Notes under the pieces: generated by a model
What the model saw: only the letters and a program-made list of their open reading frames with translations
What the model was told of the DNA's origin: nothing
The model's database searches: none
Assembly: GCA_963799365.1 (NCBI GenBank)
Contig: CAWCWV010000016.1
Coordinates: 434,001 to 498,000 of the forward strand
DNA length: 64,000 nt
Direction of reading: 5' to 3'
From: Marinirhabdus sp963799365
GTDB lineage: Bacteria; Bacteroidota; Bacteroidia; Flavobacteriales; Flavobacteriaceae
Translations under genes and position numbers: made by a program
Shown: one piece after another, positions 9,507 to 17,495 of the stretch
How positions within the stretch are numbered: the first letter of the stretch is position 1
Layout of the letters: the number at the start of each line of letters is the position of its first letter

Positions 9507-9797
9507 CTTAAAACGTATTGGTTGTGGTTGTTGCATTTAAAGTTACAACAAAAAAATAATTAGGAATTAACTTACAACCAATGGATTGGCATTTTAATTA
9601 CTCGGTTAGGTGATTTTCATTGAGAATTTTGAGCTATGAAAAATGAGTAAATAAAAAACTATAAAGTGAAAAAAAAATTAGTGTAGAGAAAATAGATTAT
9701 CTAGTGTCAGCCTGCATAGTATGAAGATAGTTTTTCAAACTGCAAGGTTTCAAGTGGAAGGTTACAGTTTCCTTTTAATTTTGAAATGCGATTTATT

Positions 9798-10157
9798 TTA
9801 AAATTTAGGAATATAAATAATACATCCAATAACGATCGCAATCCCAGCTGCAAAAAAAACAGCACCTGCAGCTACATCTTTAATATACCCAATTTTGTTG
9901 TGGAAATCTGGGTGGACAAAGTTGGCAATTTCTTCGGCGGCAGTGTTGAGACCTTCTACGCTAAGTACCATACCAATGGCAAGCATTTGAGCCAGCCACT
10001 CGGTTGCGGAGATTTCAAAATAAAAACCAGCACCTATCATTATAATCGAAATGACAAACTGAACCTGAATGCTGGCTTCATTTTTAACCAGCATATAGGC
10101 ACCTCTTGTAGCGTATTTAAAGCCTTTTATACGTTTACCAAGAAATGTATTCCACAT
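9798..10157 (-). CDS. dgkA: DgkA-type diacylglycerol/undecaprenol kinase
   Basis: 119 aa, the usual size for this integral membrane kinase family. It phosphorylates diacylglycerol or undecaprenol at the inner membrane and has no relation to soluble kinases. Three membrane helices are visible, along with the signature EGLNTAAEE and the downstream KDVAAGAV segment that bind Mg-ATP. In Bacteroidetes and Firmicutes this version often acts on undecaprenol, and the sequence does not settle the substrate. Its ATG overlaps the tpx stop codon by one base (TAATG), indicating translational coupling. Confidence 0.92.
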   Translation of the reverse strand: MWNTFLGKRIKGFKYATRGAYMLVKNEASIQVQFVISIIMIGAGFYFEISATEWLAQMLAIGMVLSVEGLNTAAEEIANFVHPDFHNKIGYIKDVAAGAVFFAAGIAIVIGCIIYIPKF

Positions 10158-10657
10158 TACTGTAGTGTTTTTAAAGCCGAAGCATAGTCTGGTTCCTCTC
10201 CAATTTCAGATACTTGTTCCGTATGAATTATAGTATTGTTTTCATCTAAAACAAATACTACACGGGAATGTAGCCCTTCAAAAGCACCGTTGGTAATTTC
10301 CAGACCGTTTTCTTTTCCGAAGCTACCATCTTTAAAGTCGCTTAACATTTCTACATTTTCCAATCCCTCTGCAGCACAAAATCGTGCCTGAGCAAAAGGT
10401 AAATCCCGTGAGATGCATAATATTTTTGTATTTGTAAGTTTTGATGCTTCCTCATTAAATTTTCTTGCGGAAGTTGCGCAAACTCCAGTATCTACACTAG
10501 GAAAAATATTGAGTATTTTTCTATGCCCATCGTAATCACTCAAATTTTTTGTAGAGAGATCTTTCGCTGTAAGACTGAAGTTCGAAAGTTTTGTATGCTG
10601 CTTCGGAAGATTTCCAGAAGTTTCGGTGGGAGTACCTCCCAAAGTAATTTTTGCCAT
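10157..10657 (-). CDS. tpx: Thiol peroxidase Tpx
   Basis: 166 aa, the standard size. This is an atypical 2-Cys peroxiredoxin that reduces hydroperoxides with electrons from thioredoxin. The peroxidatic cysteine is in SVDTGVCATS near residue 60, and the resolving cysteine is in ARFCAAEG near residue 93. The N-terminal MAKITLGGTP and the C-terminal EPDYASAL segments are typical of Tpx. It is cytoplasmic, with no signal peptide. It forms a two-gene operon with dgkA and lies just beyond the terminator of the upstream peroxiredoxin gene, so two peroxidases are neighbours but transcribed separately. Confidence 0.96.
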   Translation of the reverse strand: MAKITLGGTPTETSGNLPKQHTKLSNFSLTAKDLSTKNLSDYDGHRKILNIFPSVDTGVCATSARKFNEEASKLTNTKILCISRDLPFAQARFCAAEGLENVEMLSDFKDGSFGKENGLEITNGAFEGLHSRVVFVLDENNTIIHTEQVSEIGEEPDYASALKTLQ

Positions 10658-10757
10658 AATAAATAATGTAGTTAATTTAGTTTATAAAATTAGTGATTCA
10701 GAAAACAAGGCCCTAATAAAGCTTTCATAAAAGTTTGTATTTCATAGATTTCAGTAT

Positions 10758-10790
10758 AAAAAAACCCGCTATCATTACTGAAAGCGGGTT
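10758..10790 (-). terminator. Rho-independent terminator of the 2-Cys peroxiredoxin gene
   Basis: On the minus strand an 8-bp stem (AACCCGCT / AGCGGGTT, plus-strand positions 10763-10770 and 10783-10790) with a 12-base loop is followed by a run of seven T. It lies about 50 bases after the peroxiredoxin stop. The sequence AAGTTAGGTT sits just before the hairpin and recurs near the candidate RNA at 25.85 kb. Confidence 0.85.
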
Positions 10791-10840
10791 CAAGTTTAAC
10801 CTAACTTACTTAAATAAATAAACTAATCTCTTGGCAGTAA

Positions 10841-11485
10841 TTAGTTTAAATGCTGTGATAGATACTCTGCAACTCCTTTGCGGTCTGCGTTCATGGCTGT
10901 GGCACCTTCTTGCCAATTGGCCGGGCATACTTCCCCGTTCTTTTGAACGTGGGTATACGCATCTATTAATCTCAAAAATTCTGATGTATTTCTACCTAGT
11001 GGCATATGATTTATACTTTCGTGAAAAACCGTTCCTTCTTCATCGATAAGGTAGGTAGCGCGATACGTCACGTTGTCACCGTCTACTTGTACCGTACCTG
11101 TCTCTTCGTCAAAACGCTCATTGGTTATATCAAGGATATCTAATTGGTTTGCAAGATTACGATTGGTGTCTGCCAGAATTGGATAGGAAACACCTTCAAT
11201 CCCACCGTGATTTTTTGGAGTATTTAACCATGCAAAGTGAACTTCAGGGGTGTCACAGGAAGCACCAATTACAATAGTATTTCTTTTCTCAAATTCAGTC
11301 ATTGCTGCCTGGAAAGCGTGTAGCTCTGTTGGGCATACAAAGGTGAAGTCTTTTGGATACCAGAAAAGCAGCACTTTTTTGTTTTCATTTTGAGCAGTTT
11401 CAAGAATATTTATTTTACGCGTAACACCCGTTTTATCGGTTGCGTCTACGTTACTATTTGGAAATTTTTTACCTACAAAGGCCAT
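10841..11485 (-). CDS. Typical 2-Cys peroxiredoxin (AhpC/PrxQ-like family)
   Basis: 214 aa. The peroxidatic cysteine lies in DFTFVCPTEL (near residue 48) and the resolving cysteine in GEVCPANW near residue 167, as in typical 2-Cys peroxiredoxins of the AhpC/TSA family. The enzyme reduces H2O2 and small alkyl hydroperoxides in the cytoplasm. No dedicated AhpF reductase gene is adjacent, so thioredoxin is the likely donor. The 5' leader starts after a TACTTTTG box and contains a small CCCTC/GAGGG hairpin. A strong terminator follows the gene. It is monocistronic. Confidence 0.94.
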   Translation of the reverse strand: MAFVGKKFPNSNVDATDKTGVTRKINILETAQNENKKVLLFWYPKDFTFVCPTELHAFQAAMTEFEKRNTIVIGASCDTPEVHFAWLNTPKNHGGIEGVSYPILADTNRNLANQLDILDITNERFDEETGTVQVDGDNVTYRATYLIDEEGTVFHESINHMPLGRNTSEFLRLIDAYTHVQKNGEVCPANWQEGATAMNADRKGVAEYLSQHLN

Positions 11486-11554
11486 AAAATGGTGTCTTTA
11501 AACTATTATTTTTTTAATTGAAAAAGAAGTTTCTTGCCCTCTTTTACGAGGGTG

Positions 11555-11562
11555 CAAAAGTA
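11555..11562 (-). promoter_or_regulatory. Candidate -7 box and leader hairpin of the peroxiredoxin gene
   Basis: The minus strand reads TACTTTTG, matching TAnnTTTG, about 70 bases before the start codon. Directly downstream in the leader is a CCCTC-N6-GAGGG stem-loop (plus-strand 11537-11552). The hairpin may stabilise the mRNA or be incidental. Confidence 0.45.
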
Positions 11563-11619
11563 AGTATTAAAACATCAAATTGAAAGAAAGTAGCATCTGA
11601 TTTACTATAAAATTCCGTT

Positions 11620-11658
11620 AAAAAAAGGTGCTTCAGAAATAAAATTCTAGAAGCACCT
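11620..11658 (-). terminator. Rho-independent terminator of nhaC
   Basis: A 9-bp stem (AGGTGCTTC at 11626-11634 with GAAGCACCT at 11650-11658) is followed on the minus strand by six or more T. It lies 24 bases after the antiporter stop codon. Confidence 0.85.
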
Positions 11659-11681
11659 GGTTCTGAAATATTTGGTAGTTA

Positions 11682-13157
11682 TTAGATCGTTTTTGGCTGT
11701 CGAAGCATCTTTATTTTTATTCTGAAAGCTGCAAAAATAAGTGTCATAAATGGACTCAACCAATTAAAGATGGCGTAAAAGAAATACTCGGCCACACCTA
11801 CGCCCAATACACCACTTTGATAAGCACCACATGTATTCCAGGGAATTAAAACCGAAGTTACTGTACCACTATCTTCCAGGGTTCTGGATAAGTTTTGCGG
11901 TGCCAGGCCTCTATCTTCGTAGGCTTTTTTAAACATTTTTCCCGGAATTACAATCGCAAGATATTGGTCACTTGCTACCGCATTTAATCCTAAACAGCTT
12001 ATTACTGTGCTGGCAAATAATCCAAATATACTGGTGGCCATAGCAAGTAATGATCTTGTAATTCTTGCCAAAGCACCAATGCCATCCATAATGCCACCAA
12101 AAACCATAGCGCAGATGATTAGTAAAATGGTCCAGAGCATGCCTAACATTCCGCCTGAAGAAAACAGGTCATTTAGTTTTTCGTTCTCAGTTACAATTGC
12201 CGTATCTGAAAAAATTCCATTTATAATGGCGGTTACATTAGACTCGGCTAACTGAGAAAGCACATCATCTTGAAAAATAACAGCAACAACAATTGCTGAA
12301 ATTACACCCATAGACAGCGCTACAAGTGGTTTTGTTTTCAGTAAGATTAAGGCAATTACAATTACCGGTACTATAAAAAGCCAGGGGGTTGTATTAAAGG
12401 TAGCATCTATTGTTGCAAGTAAACCACTTATATCTGCATCTCCTGTAACTTCAACAGTTGCGCTAATAATAGAGAACACAATTAATGTTATTATAATGGT
12501 GGGTACAGTAGTCCAAGCCATGTATTTAATATGGGTAAACAAATCGGTTCCAGCCATGGCAGGGGCCAGGTTGGTAGTGTCACTTAAGGGCGACATTTTA
12601 TCCCCAAAATAGGCGCCAGAGATCACGGCTCCTGCAATCATTCCTGGATTGATTCCCAATGCGGTACCAATGCCAACGAGCGCAATACCTACCGTTGCTG
12701 AGGTGGTCCAGGAACTTCCTGTTGCAATAGAGATAATAGCAGCAATAATCACCGAGGCCGGCAAGAAAATTTCAGGACTTAATACTTGCAATCCGTAGTA
12801 AACCATGGCGGGGATTACACCGCTTATAAGCCACGTTCCGGCAAGGGCTCCTACTAATAACAGTATCATTATTGGAACAAATACACTTTTTAAGTTTTCC
12901 CAGACTTCAGTAAGCATAACACTAAGGGATACTTTGTTTAAAAAGCCAACTATAGCTGCTACAACTCCGCCCATCAATAAAATGTACTGATTGGAATATT
13001 CACCAAACCACTCTCCATCTTTCCAAAATATATTGTAGGCCAGCAGTGCCATTAAAATCACAACCGGAACAAGCGCTTCCCAAATAGAGAGCTCTTTATT
13101 ATCCATAATGTGCTGTTTTTCAATATCTATTTCGGAGAGGTTATCTTTTTCTTGCAT
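11682..13157 (-). CDS. nhaC: NhaC family Na+/H+ antiporter
   Basis: 491 aa with about twelve hydrophobic segments after a 25-residue polar N-terminus. The family exchanges cytoplasmic Na+ for external H+ across the inner membrane, as expected in a marine flavobacterium. Family marks are the ATGSSWTTSATVG segment, GAYFGDKMSPLSDTTNLAP, and a late DSGTVTSVLIPWNTCGAYQ segment that is strongly conserved in NhaC. Some NhaC relatives exchange malate or lactate instead, so the substrate is an inference. The gene is monocistronic, with a terminator after it and a 105-base gap to the PLP enzyme upstream. Confidence 0.93.
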   Translation of the reverse strand: MQEKDNLSEIDIEKQHIMDNKELSIWEALVPVVILMALLAYNIFWKDGEWFGEYSNQYILLMGGVVAAIVGFLNKVSLSVMLTEVWENLKSVFVPIMILLLVGALAGTWLISGVIPAMVYYGLQVLSPEIFLPASVIIAAIISIATGSSWTTSATVGIALVGIGTALGINPGMIAGAVISGAYFGDKMSPLSDTTNLAPAMAGTDLFTHIKYMAWTTVPTIIITLIVFSIISATVEVTGDADISGLLATIDATFNTTPWLFIVPVIVIALILLKTKPLVALSMGVISAIVVAVIFQDDVLSQLAESNVTAIINGIFSDTAIVTENEKLNDLFSSGGMLGMLWTILLIICAMVFGGIMDGIGALARITRSLLAMATSIFGLFASTVISCLGLNAVASDQYLAIVIPGKMFKKAYEDRGLAPQNLSRTLEDSGTVTSVLIPWNTCGAYQSGVLGVGVAEYFFYAIFNWLSPFMTLIFAAFRIKIKMLRQPKTI

Positions 13158-13262
13158 TGTGCTTGGTTGATTTGAAATGTAATGTTACGATTTTGTTAAG
13201 TTGTATGCAAATGAAAAGAGCCACAGTTTCCTGTAGCTCCAATGCAATAGCGTGTCTATAAT

Positions 13263-14471
13263 TTATAAAATACCTACATCTTTCATGCAAGCGGTCATCA
13301 TCTCATACGTACGTTCAATATCGGCATCTAATCCTATTGAAAATCTAATTAACCCATCTGTCAAGCCCATTTCAGCTTGTTCTTCTTCTGGTATTTCTGA
13401 AGAAGTAGAAGAGCCAGGTGCACTAAACAGTGTTTTGTAAAAACCTAAACTTACTGCCAAATATCCTAAATTTCTTTCCTGCATTAACTCCATTAGTTCA
13501 TTGGCTTTGTTTAATGAACCTACGTCTATGGTAAGCATCCCGCCAAAACCGTATTTAGGATTCATTTGTTTTTTCATCAGCTCGTGACCGGAGTGACTTT
13601 TAAGTCCGGGATATACAGTTCTTAATCCATCTGCTTCAAATTTTTCCGCGAGAAACAGTGCGTTCTTACTGTGTTGTTGCATACGTATATGTAAGGTTCG
13701 CAGATTTTTCAGAATAGAAGCGGCTCTTAAACTATCCATAGACGCGCCCAACAGCATACAAGCGCCGTCGTTTACATTTCGCAAGGTGTCTATTAATTCC
13801 TGAGATCCACAAACAACACCGCCCATGGTGTCGCTCGCACCGTTTATAAATTTTGTTAGGCTGTGCATCACAACATCTGCTCCCAATTTAGCAGGAGAGA
13901 TGGTTAAGGGTGAAAACGTATTGTCGACCAATAATTGTAGGTTGTGTTTTTTTGCAATTTTTGCTAATCCTTCAATATCTGCTATTTCTAATAAAGGATT
14001 GGATACACACTCGCAAAAAATAACCTTAGTTGCTGGGGTAATAGCTGCTTCTACCTTTTCCAATTTTGTAATATCTACAAACGAAGTATGAATATCCATT
14101 CTTGGGGTGAAATTTTTAAGGAACGCATAAGTGCCACCATAGATCGTACGGCTAGAGACAATATGATCTCCCGCCTGGCAAAACTGGAGTAGCGTTGGTG
14201 TAATCGCTCCCATTCCGCTGGCAGCTACATTTGCAGTTTCGGTGCCTTCCATGGCTGCCAATGCTTCTCCTAAATATAAATTGGAAGGAGTAGAGTGTCT
14301 TGAATACAAATAACAGCCATCTGCATTTCCTTCGAAGGTGTCGAACATGGTTTTTGCTGAAAGAAATGTGTAGGTAGAAGAGTCTGAAATAGAGGGATTT
14401 ACGCCTCCAAATTCGCCAAAATACTGAAGGTCTTGTATGTTGTTTGCTGGATTGAAATCTTTTTTAGTCAT
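13263..14471 (-). CDS. Cys/Met metabolism PLP-dependent enzyme (methionine gamma-lyase-like)
   Basis: 402 aa from the ATG at 14471; an extension to 14513 adds 14 unlikely residues. It belongs to the cystathionine gamma-synthase / gamma-lyase family (fold type I PLP). The PLP lysine lies in HSLTKFINGASD, the cofactor aspartate in LLVDNTFSPL, and the YSRHSTPS segment matches the substrate- and phosphate-binding tyrosine motif. The precise reaction (methionine gamma-lyase, cystathionine lyase or synthase) cannot be read safely. It is divergent from an Lrp/AsnC regulator, a frequent arrangement for amino-acid-degrading lyases, which favours a catabolic role controlled by that regulator. Confidence 0.85.
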   Translation of the reverse strand: MTKKDFNPANNIQDLQYFGEFGGVNPSISDSSTYTFLSAKTMFDTFEGNADGCYLYSRHSTPSNLYLGEALAAMEGTETANVAASGMGAITPTLLQFCQAGDHIVSSRTIYGGTYAFLKNFTPRMDIHTSFVDITKLEKVEAAITPATKVIFCECVSNPLLEIADIEGLAKIAKKHNLQLLVDNTFSPLTISPAKLGADVVMHSLTKFINGASDTMGGVVCGSQELIDTLRNVNDGACMLLGASMDSLRAASILKNLRTLHIRMQQHSKNALFLAEKFEADGLRTVYPGLKSHSGHELMKKQMNPKYGFGGMLTIDVGSLNKANELMELMQERNLGYLAVSLGFYKTLFSAPGSSTSSEIPEEEQAEMGLTDGLIRFSIGLDADIERTYEMMTACMKDVGIL

Positions 14472-14596
14472 GGTGTTAGGTTGAGCGCAGTCGAAACCAA
14501 ATGGTTTGACCACTTATTAAACACTGTAAAAATACTGATATGTAGATTGGATGTCAATCATATTATCTTAATTCAGTTTTAAAAGTTGTTATTTGT

Positions 14597-14604
14597 TATT
14601 TTTG
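14597..14604 (+). promoter_or_regulatory. Candidate -7 box for the Lrp/AsnC gene
   Basis: TATTTTTG matches TAnnTTTG and lies 60 bases before the GTG start at 14665, inside the divergent gap shared with the PLP enzyme. This position also argues against a start at 14593. Confidence 0.35.
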
Positions 14605-14664
14605 ATAAAATATTTTCTGTACTGGAACTTTTTTAGAAGGACTTTCAGAAAAAAAATCAAAAAA

Positions 14665-15123
14665 GTGAACTTAGATACCATAGACCGACAATTGCTGAAA
14701 CAGCTTCAGCAAAATGCAAAACAAACAAACAAGGAGCTCTCTATAAAGTTAAATCTTTCGGTCACAGCAATTTATGAACGTATAAAAAAACTAGAGCGGG
14801 CAGGTGTTATTAAAGCTTATGTAGCTTTGTTGGACAGCAAGAAGCTTGCTTTGGGTTTTACGGTATTTTGTCATATTAAATTGGTAAAACACAGTGAAGA
14901 GAATATCACTAAGTTTGAAACCATAGTGCGTCAACTTCCAGAAGTAACGGAATGTTTTCACGTAAGTGGGGACTACGATTATTTATTGAAAGTATTGGTG
15001 AAAGACATGGAACATTTCAGAGCATTTATGGTAAGCAAATTAACAAGTATGGAGCATGTAGGAAGTACGACGAGTTCGTTTACAATAAATGAAGTAAAGA
15101 ATACAACTGCGATCGAATTATGA
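14665..15123 (+). CDS. Lrp/AsnC family transcriptional regulator
   Basis: 152 aa from a GTG start (VNLDTIDRQLL), the standard family length; an upstream in-frame start at 14593 would add a non-homologous basic extension. The N-terminal helix-turn-helix covers about residues 1-60 (NKELSIKLNLSVTAIYERIKKLERAGVIKAY region). The C-terminal RAM domain (about 65-145) binds amino-acid effectors and forms octamers in this family, with the CFHVSGDYDYLLKV signature. It is divergent from the Cys/Met PLP enzyme, which is its most likely target. The downstream CPBP protease gene overlaps its stop by four bases. Confidence 0.93.
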   Translation: MNLDTIDRQLLKQLQQNAKQTNKELSIKLNLSVTAIYERIKKLERAGVIKAYVALLDSKKLALGFTVFCHIKLVKHSEENITKFETIVRQLPEVTECFHVSGDYDYLLKVLVKDMEHFRAFMVSKLTSMEHVGSTTSSFTINEVKNTTAIEL

Positions 15124-15755
15124 ATAAATTAAAAGTAGCATTACTCTCAGAATTTTTTATCCTCTTTTTTTTACTACCCGTGAGTCTAGCCTTAGCATTT
15201 AATATTTGGGTGAAAGTAGGGATGGTAGTTGTGGGGTTTATTTATATTCTTTTTAAACTGAAGAAATCTGAAAATATCCATTTTCGTATCAAGAAAAATC
15301 TGAATTGGAAATCTTTTTGGGGTAGGATTTTTATCACTTTTCTGGTTGTTTCCATTTTGACGACGGTCTATGTGTGGTTTCAAGATAAGAACGCTTTGTT
15401 TTATGTTCCTTTTAATAATCCTGGATTGTTTGTTGCTATTCTTTTTGTATACACTTTCCTTTCGGTCTGGCCACAGGAAATCATATACCGTACTTTCTTT
15501 TTTGAACGGTATGAAGTATTGTTTCAGAATAAAACGCTCTTCATTTTTATAAATGCTATTGTGTTTTCTTTAGCTCACTTATTTTTCAGAAATGCCTTAG
15601 TACTCATCCTAACATTTATTGGTGGAATTATTTTTGGCTACACTTATTTAAAATATAGAAGTACAACTGCGGTAAGTATAGAGCACGCAATTTATGGCAA
15701 TTGGCTTTTTACCGTTGGGATGGGGCAGATGCTGGCATTTCCCGGTATGGAATAG
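15120..15755 (+). CDS. CPBP family intramembrane metalloprotease-like protein (altered glutamate motif)
   Basis: 211 aa with five or six hydrophobic segments. The CPBP (CAAX protease / bacteriocin-processing) family normally has three motifs: EExxxR, FxxxH and HxxxN. Here motif 1 is PQEIIYR (first Glu is Gln), motif 2 is FSLAH, and motif 3 is EHAIYGN. The first Glu is usually catalytic, so activity may be altered or supplied by the second Glu. The start overlaps the Lrp/AsnC stop (ATGA), which implies a two-gene operon. The substrate is unknown. Confidence 0.82.
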   Translation: MNKLKVALLSEFFILFFLLPVSLALAFNIWVKVGMVVVGFIYILFKLKKSENIHFRIKKNLNWKSFWGRIFITFLVVSILTTVYVWFQDKNALFYVPFNNPGLFVAILFVYTFLSVWPQEIIYRTFFFERYEVLFQNKTLFIFINAIVFSLAHLFFRNALVLILTFIGGIIFGYTYLKYRSTTAVSIEHAIYGNWLFTVGMGQMLAFPGME

Positions 15756-15985
15756 TTGGTTAATTAGGTAATTAGTGAAGTAGTTTACCAGTAGCGTATT
15801 TATATAGTGATATTGTTGGCAAGATAAAAGTGGTATAGTAAAACAGTTGCCTAGCTACTTAAGTAAAAGTTTTAGTAATTTTTTATACAGTAGTATTTCC
15901 CTAGTTTCCCAGGTCCCTAATTCCCCAATAAATAATTATACTAGCAATTCTAAAATCGTACTTCGTAAATCTACAATCAAAATAG

Positions 15986-15993
15986 TACCTTTG
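15986..15993 (+). promoter_or_regulatory. Candidate -7 box for lpd
   Basis: TACCTTTG matches TAnnTTTG and lies 26 bases before the lpd start codon. The -33 region is poor. The rest of the 264-base gap before lpd holds only short AT-rich repeats of the TAATTAGG kind. Confidence 0.45.
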
Positions 15994-16019
15994 CCTTTCA
16001 ATACAAAAAAGCATTAAAT

Positions 16020-17420
16020 ATGTCTAAATACGACGTTGCAGTAATAGGTTCTGGACCTGGAGGATATGTAGCAGCTATCCGTTGCGCACAATTGGGTATG
16101 AAAACTGCCATCATTGAAAAATACAATACCTTAGGAGGAACTTGCCTCAATGTAGGCTGTATTCCTAGTAAAGCTTTGCTGGATTCTTCACATCATTATG
16201 AAGAAGCTATCAAGCATTTTGAGGAGCACGGGATTGAGATTCCTGGTGAGGTAAAGATCAACTTCAAAAAGATGATCGAGCGCAAGGCTGCTGTAGTAGA
16301 CCAAACCACAAAGGGAATTGATTTTTTGATGAATAAGAACAAAATCGATGTCTTTACTGGGATGGGAAGCTTTAAAGATGCAACGCATATTGAAATTGAC
16401 GGCGAGAAAAAGCAAACTATAGAAGCGACAAACACCATTATCGCTACAGGAAGTAAGCCAGCTACTTTGCCCTTTATTAAATTGGATAAAGAACGCATTA
16501 TTACATCAACCGAAGCCTTGAGCCTAAAAGAGATCCCAAAACACATGGTCGTAATCGGCGGTGGCGTAATTGGGCTGGAATTAGGGCAGGTATATCGCAG
16601 ATTGGGTGCTGAAGTTTCTGTAGTAGAATATATGGATCGCATCATTCCAACTATGGATAGTGCACAGAGTAAGGAACTACTTAAAGTGATGAAAAAGCAA
16701 GGCGTAAAGTTTTTCCTTTCCCATAAAGTTTCAGCAGTTTCGAAAAAAGGAAAAGAAGTCACTATTACCGCAACCGATAAAAAAGATAACGAAGTAACCT
16801 TTACAGGTGATTATTGTTTAGTTTCAGTAGGAAGAAGAGCCTATACAGACGGTTTGAAAGCTGAAAACGCAGGGGTAAAAATCACCGAACGCGGACAAGT
16901 AGACGTAAACGATCATTTACAAACCAACGTAAAGAATATTTACGCTATTGGAGATGTAATAAGAGGCGCTATGTTGGCGCATAAAGCAAGTGAAGAAGGA
17001 TCTTTAGTAGCCGAAATCATTGCCGGACAAAAACCACACATAGATTACAACCTAATTCCTGGAGTGGTATATACCTGGCCAGAAGTTGCCAGTGTAGGTA
17101 AAACTGAAGAACAATTAAAAGAAGCAAAAGTAGCTTATAAAAGCGGTCAATTCCCAATGAGGGCTTTAGGTAGAAGCCGTGCCAGTGGCGATACAGACGG
17201 ATTTGTAAAGATCTTAAGCGATACAAAGACAGATGAGGTGCTTGGCGTACATATGGTAGGAGCCCGTGCGGCCGACCTTATTGCCGAAGCGGTTGTTGCG
17301 ATGGAGTTTCGTGCGAGTGCAGAGGATATCGCTCGAATGAGTCACGCACATCCAACCTATGCCGAAGCTGTAAAAGAAGCAGCTCTAGCTGCAACTGCAG
17401 ATAGAGCGTTGCATATGTAA
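16020..17420 (+). CDS. lpdA: Dihydrolipoyl dehydrogenase (E3)
   Basis: 466 aa. This FAD enzyme reoxidises dihydrolipoamide in the pyruvate, 2-oxoglutarate and branched-chain dehydrogenase complexes and the glycine cleavage system, passing electrons to NAD+. Visible marks are the FAD site GSGPGGYVAA (residue 10), the redox disulfide GGTCLNVGC (residues about 40-50), the NAD site GGGVIGLELG (residue 180), AIGDV near 310, and the C-terminal HAHPTYAEAVKEA with the catalytic His-Glu pair. No E1 or E2 genes are adjacent. It is monocistronic, between its own promoter and a strong terminator. Confidence 0.98.
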   Translation: MSKYDVAVIGSGPGGYVAAIRCAQLGMKTAIIEKYNTLGGTCLNVGCIPSKALLDSSHHYEEAIKHFEEHGIEIPGEVKINFKKMIERKAAVVDQTTKGIDFLMNKNKIDVFTGMGSFKDATHIEIDGEKKQTIEATNTIIATGSKPATLPFIKLDKERIITSTEALSLKEIPKHMVVIGGGVIGLELGQVYRRLGAEVSVVEYMDRIIPTMDSAQSKELLKVMKKQGVKFFLSHKVSAVSKKGKEVTITATDKKDNEVTFTGDYCLVSVGRRAYTDGLKAENAGVKITERGQVDVNDHLQTNVKNIYAIGDVIRGAMLAHKASEEGSLVAEIIAGQKPHIDYNLIPGVVYTWPEVASVGKTEEQLKEAKVAYKSGQFPMRALGRSRASGDTDGFVKILSDTKTDEVLGVHMVGARAADLIAEAVVAMEFRASAEDIARMSHAHPTYAEAVKEAALAATADRALHM

Positions 17421-17441
17421 AGACCCTTTAAATTAATTCAG

Positions 17442-17478
17442 GAACCATCTCATACCTTTTGAGATGGTTCTTTTTTTT
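17442..17478 (+). terminator. Rho-independent terminator of lpd
   Basis: An 11-bp perfect stem, GAACCATCTCA (17442-17452) with TGAGATGGTTC (17460-17470), a 7-base loop and eight T directly after it. It lies 21 bases beyond the lpd stop. Confidence 0.93.
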
Positions 17479-17495
17479 CAATATCTTCGTGGGTG

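Noticed and set aside
9786..10187. Plus-strand frame over dgkA
   Set aside because: Antisense to a clearly conserved kinase gene; low-complexity shadow.
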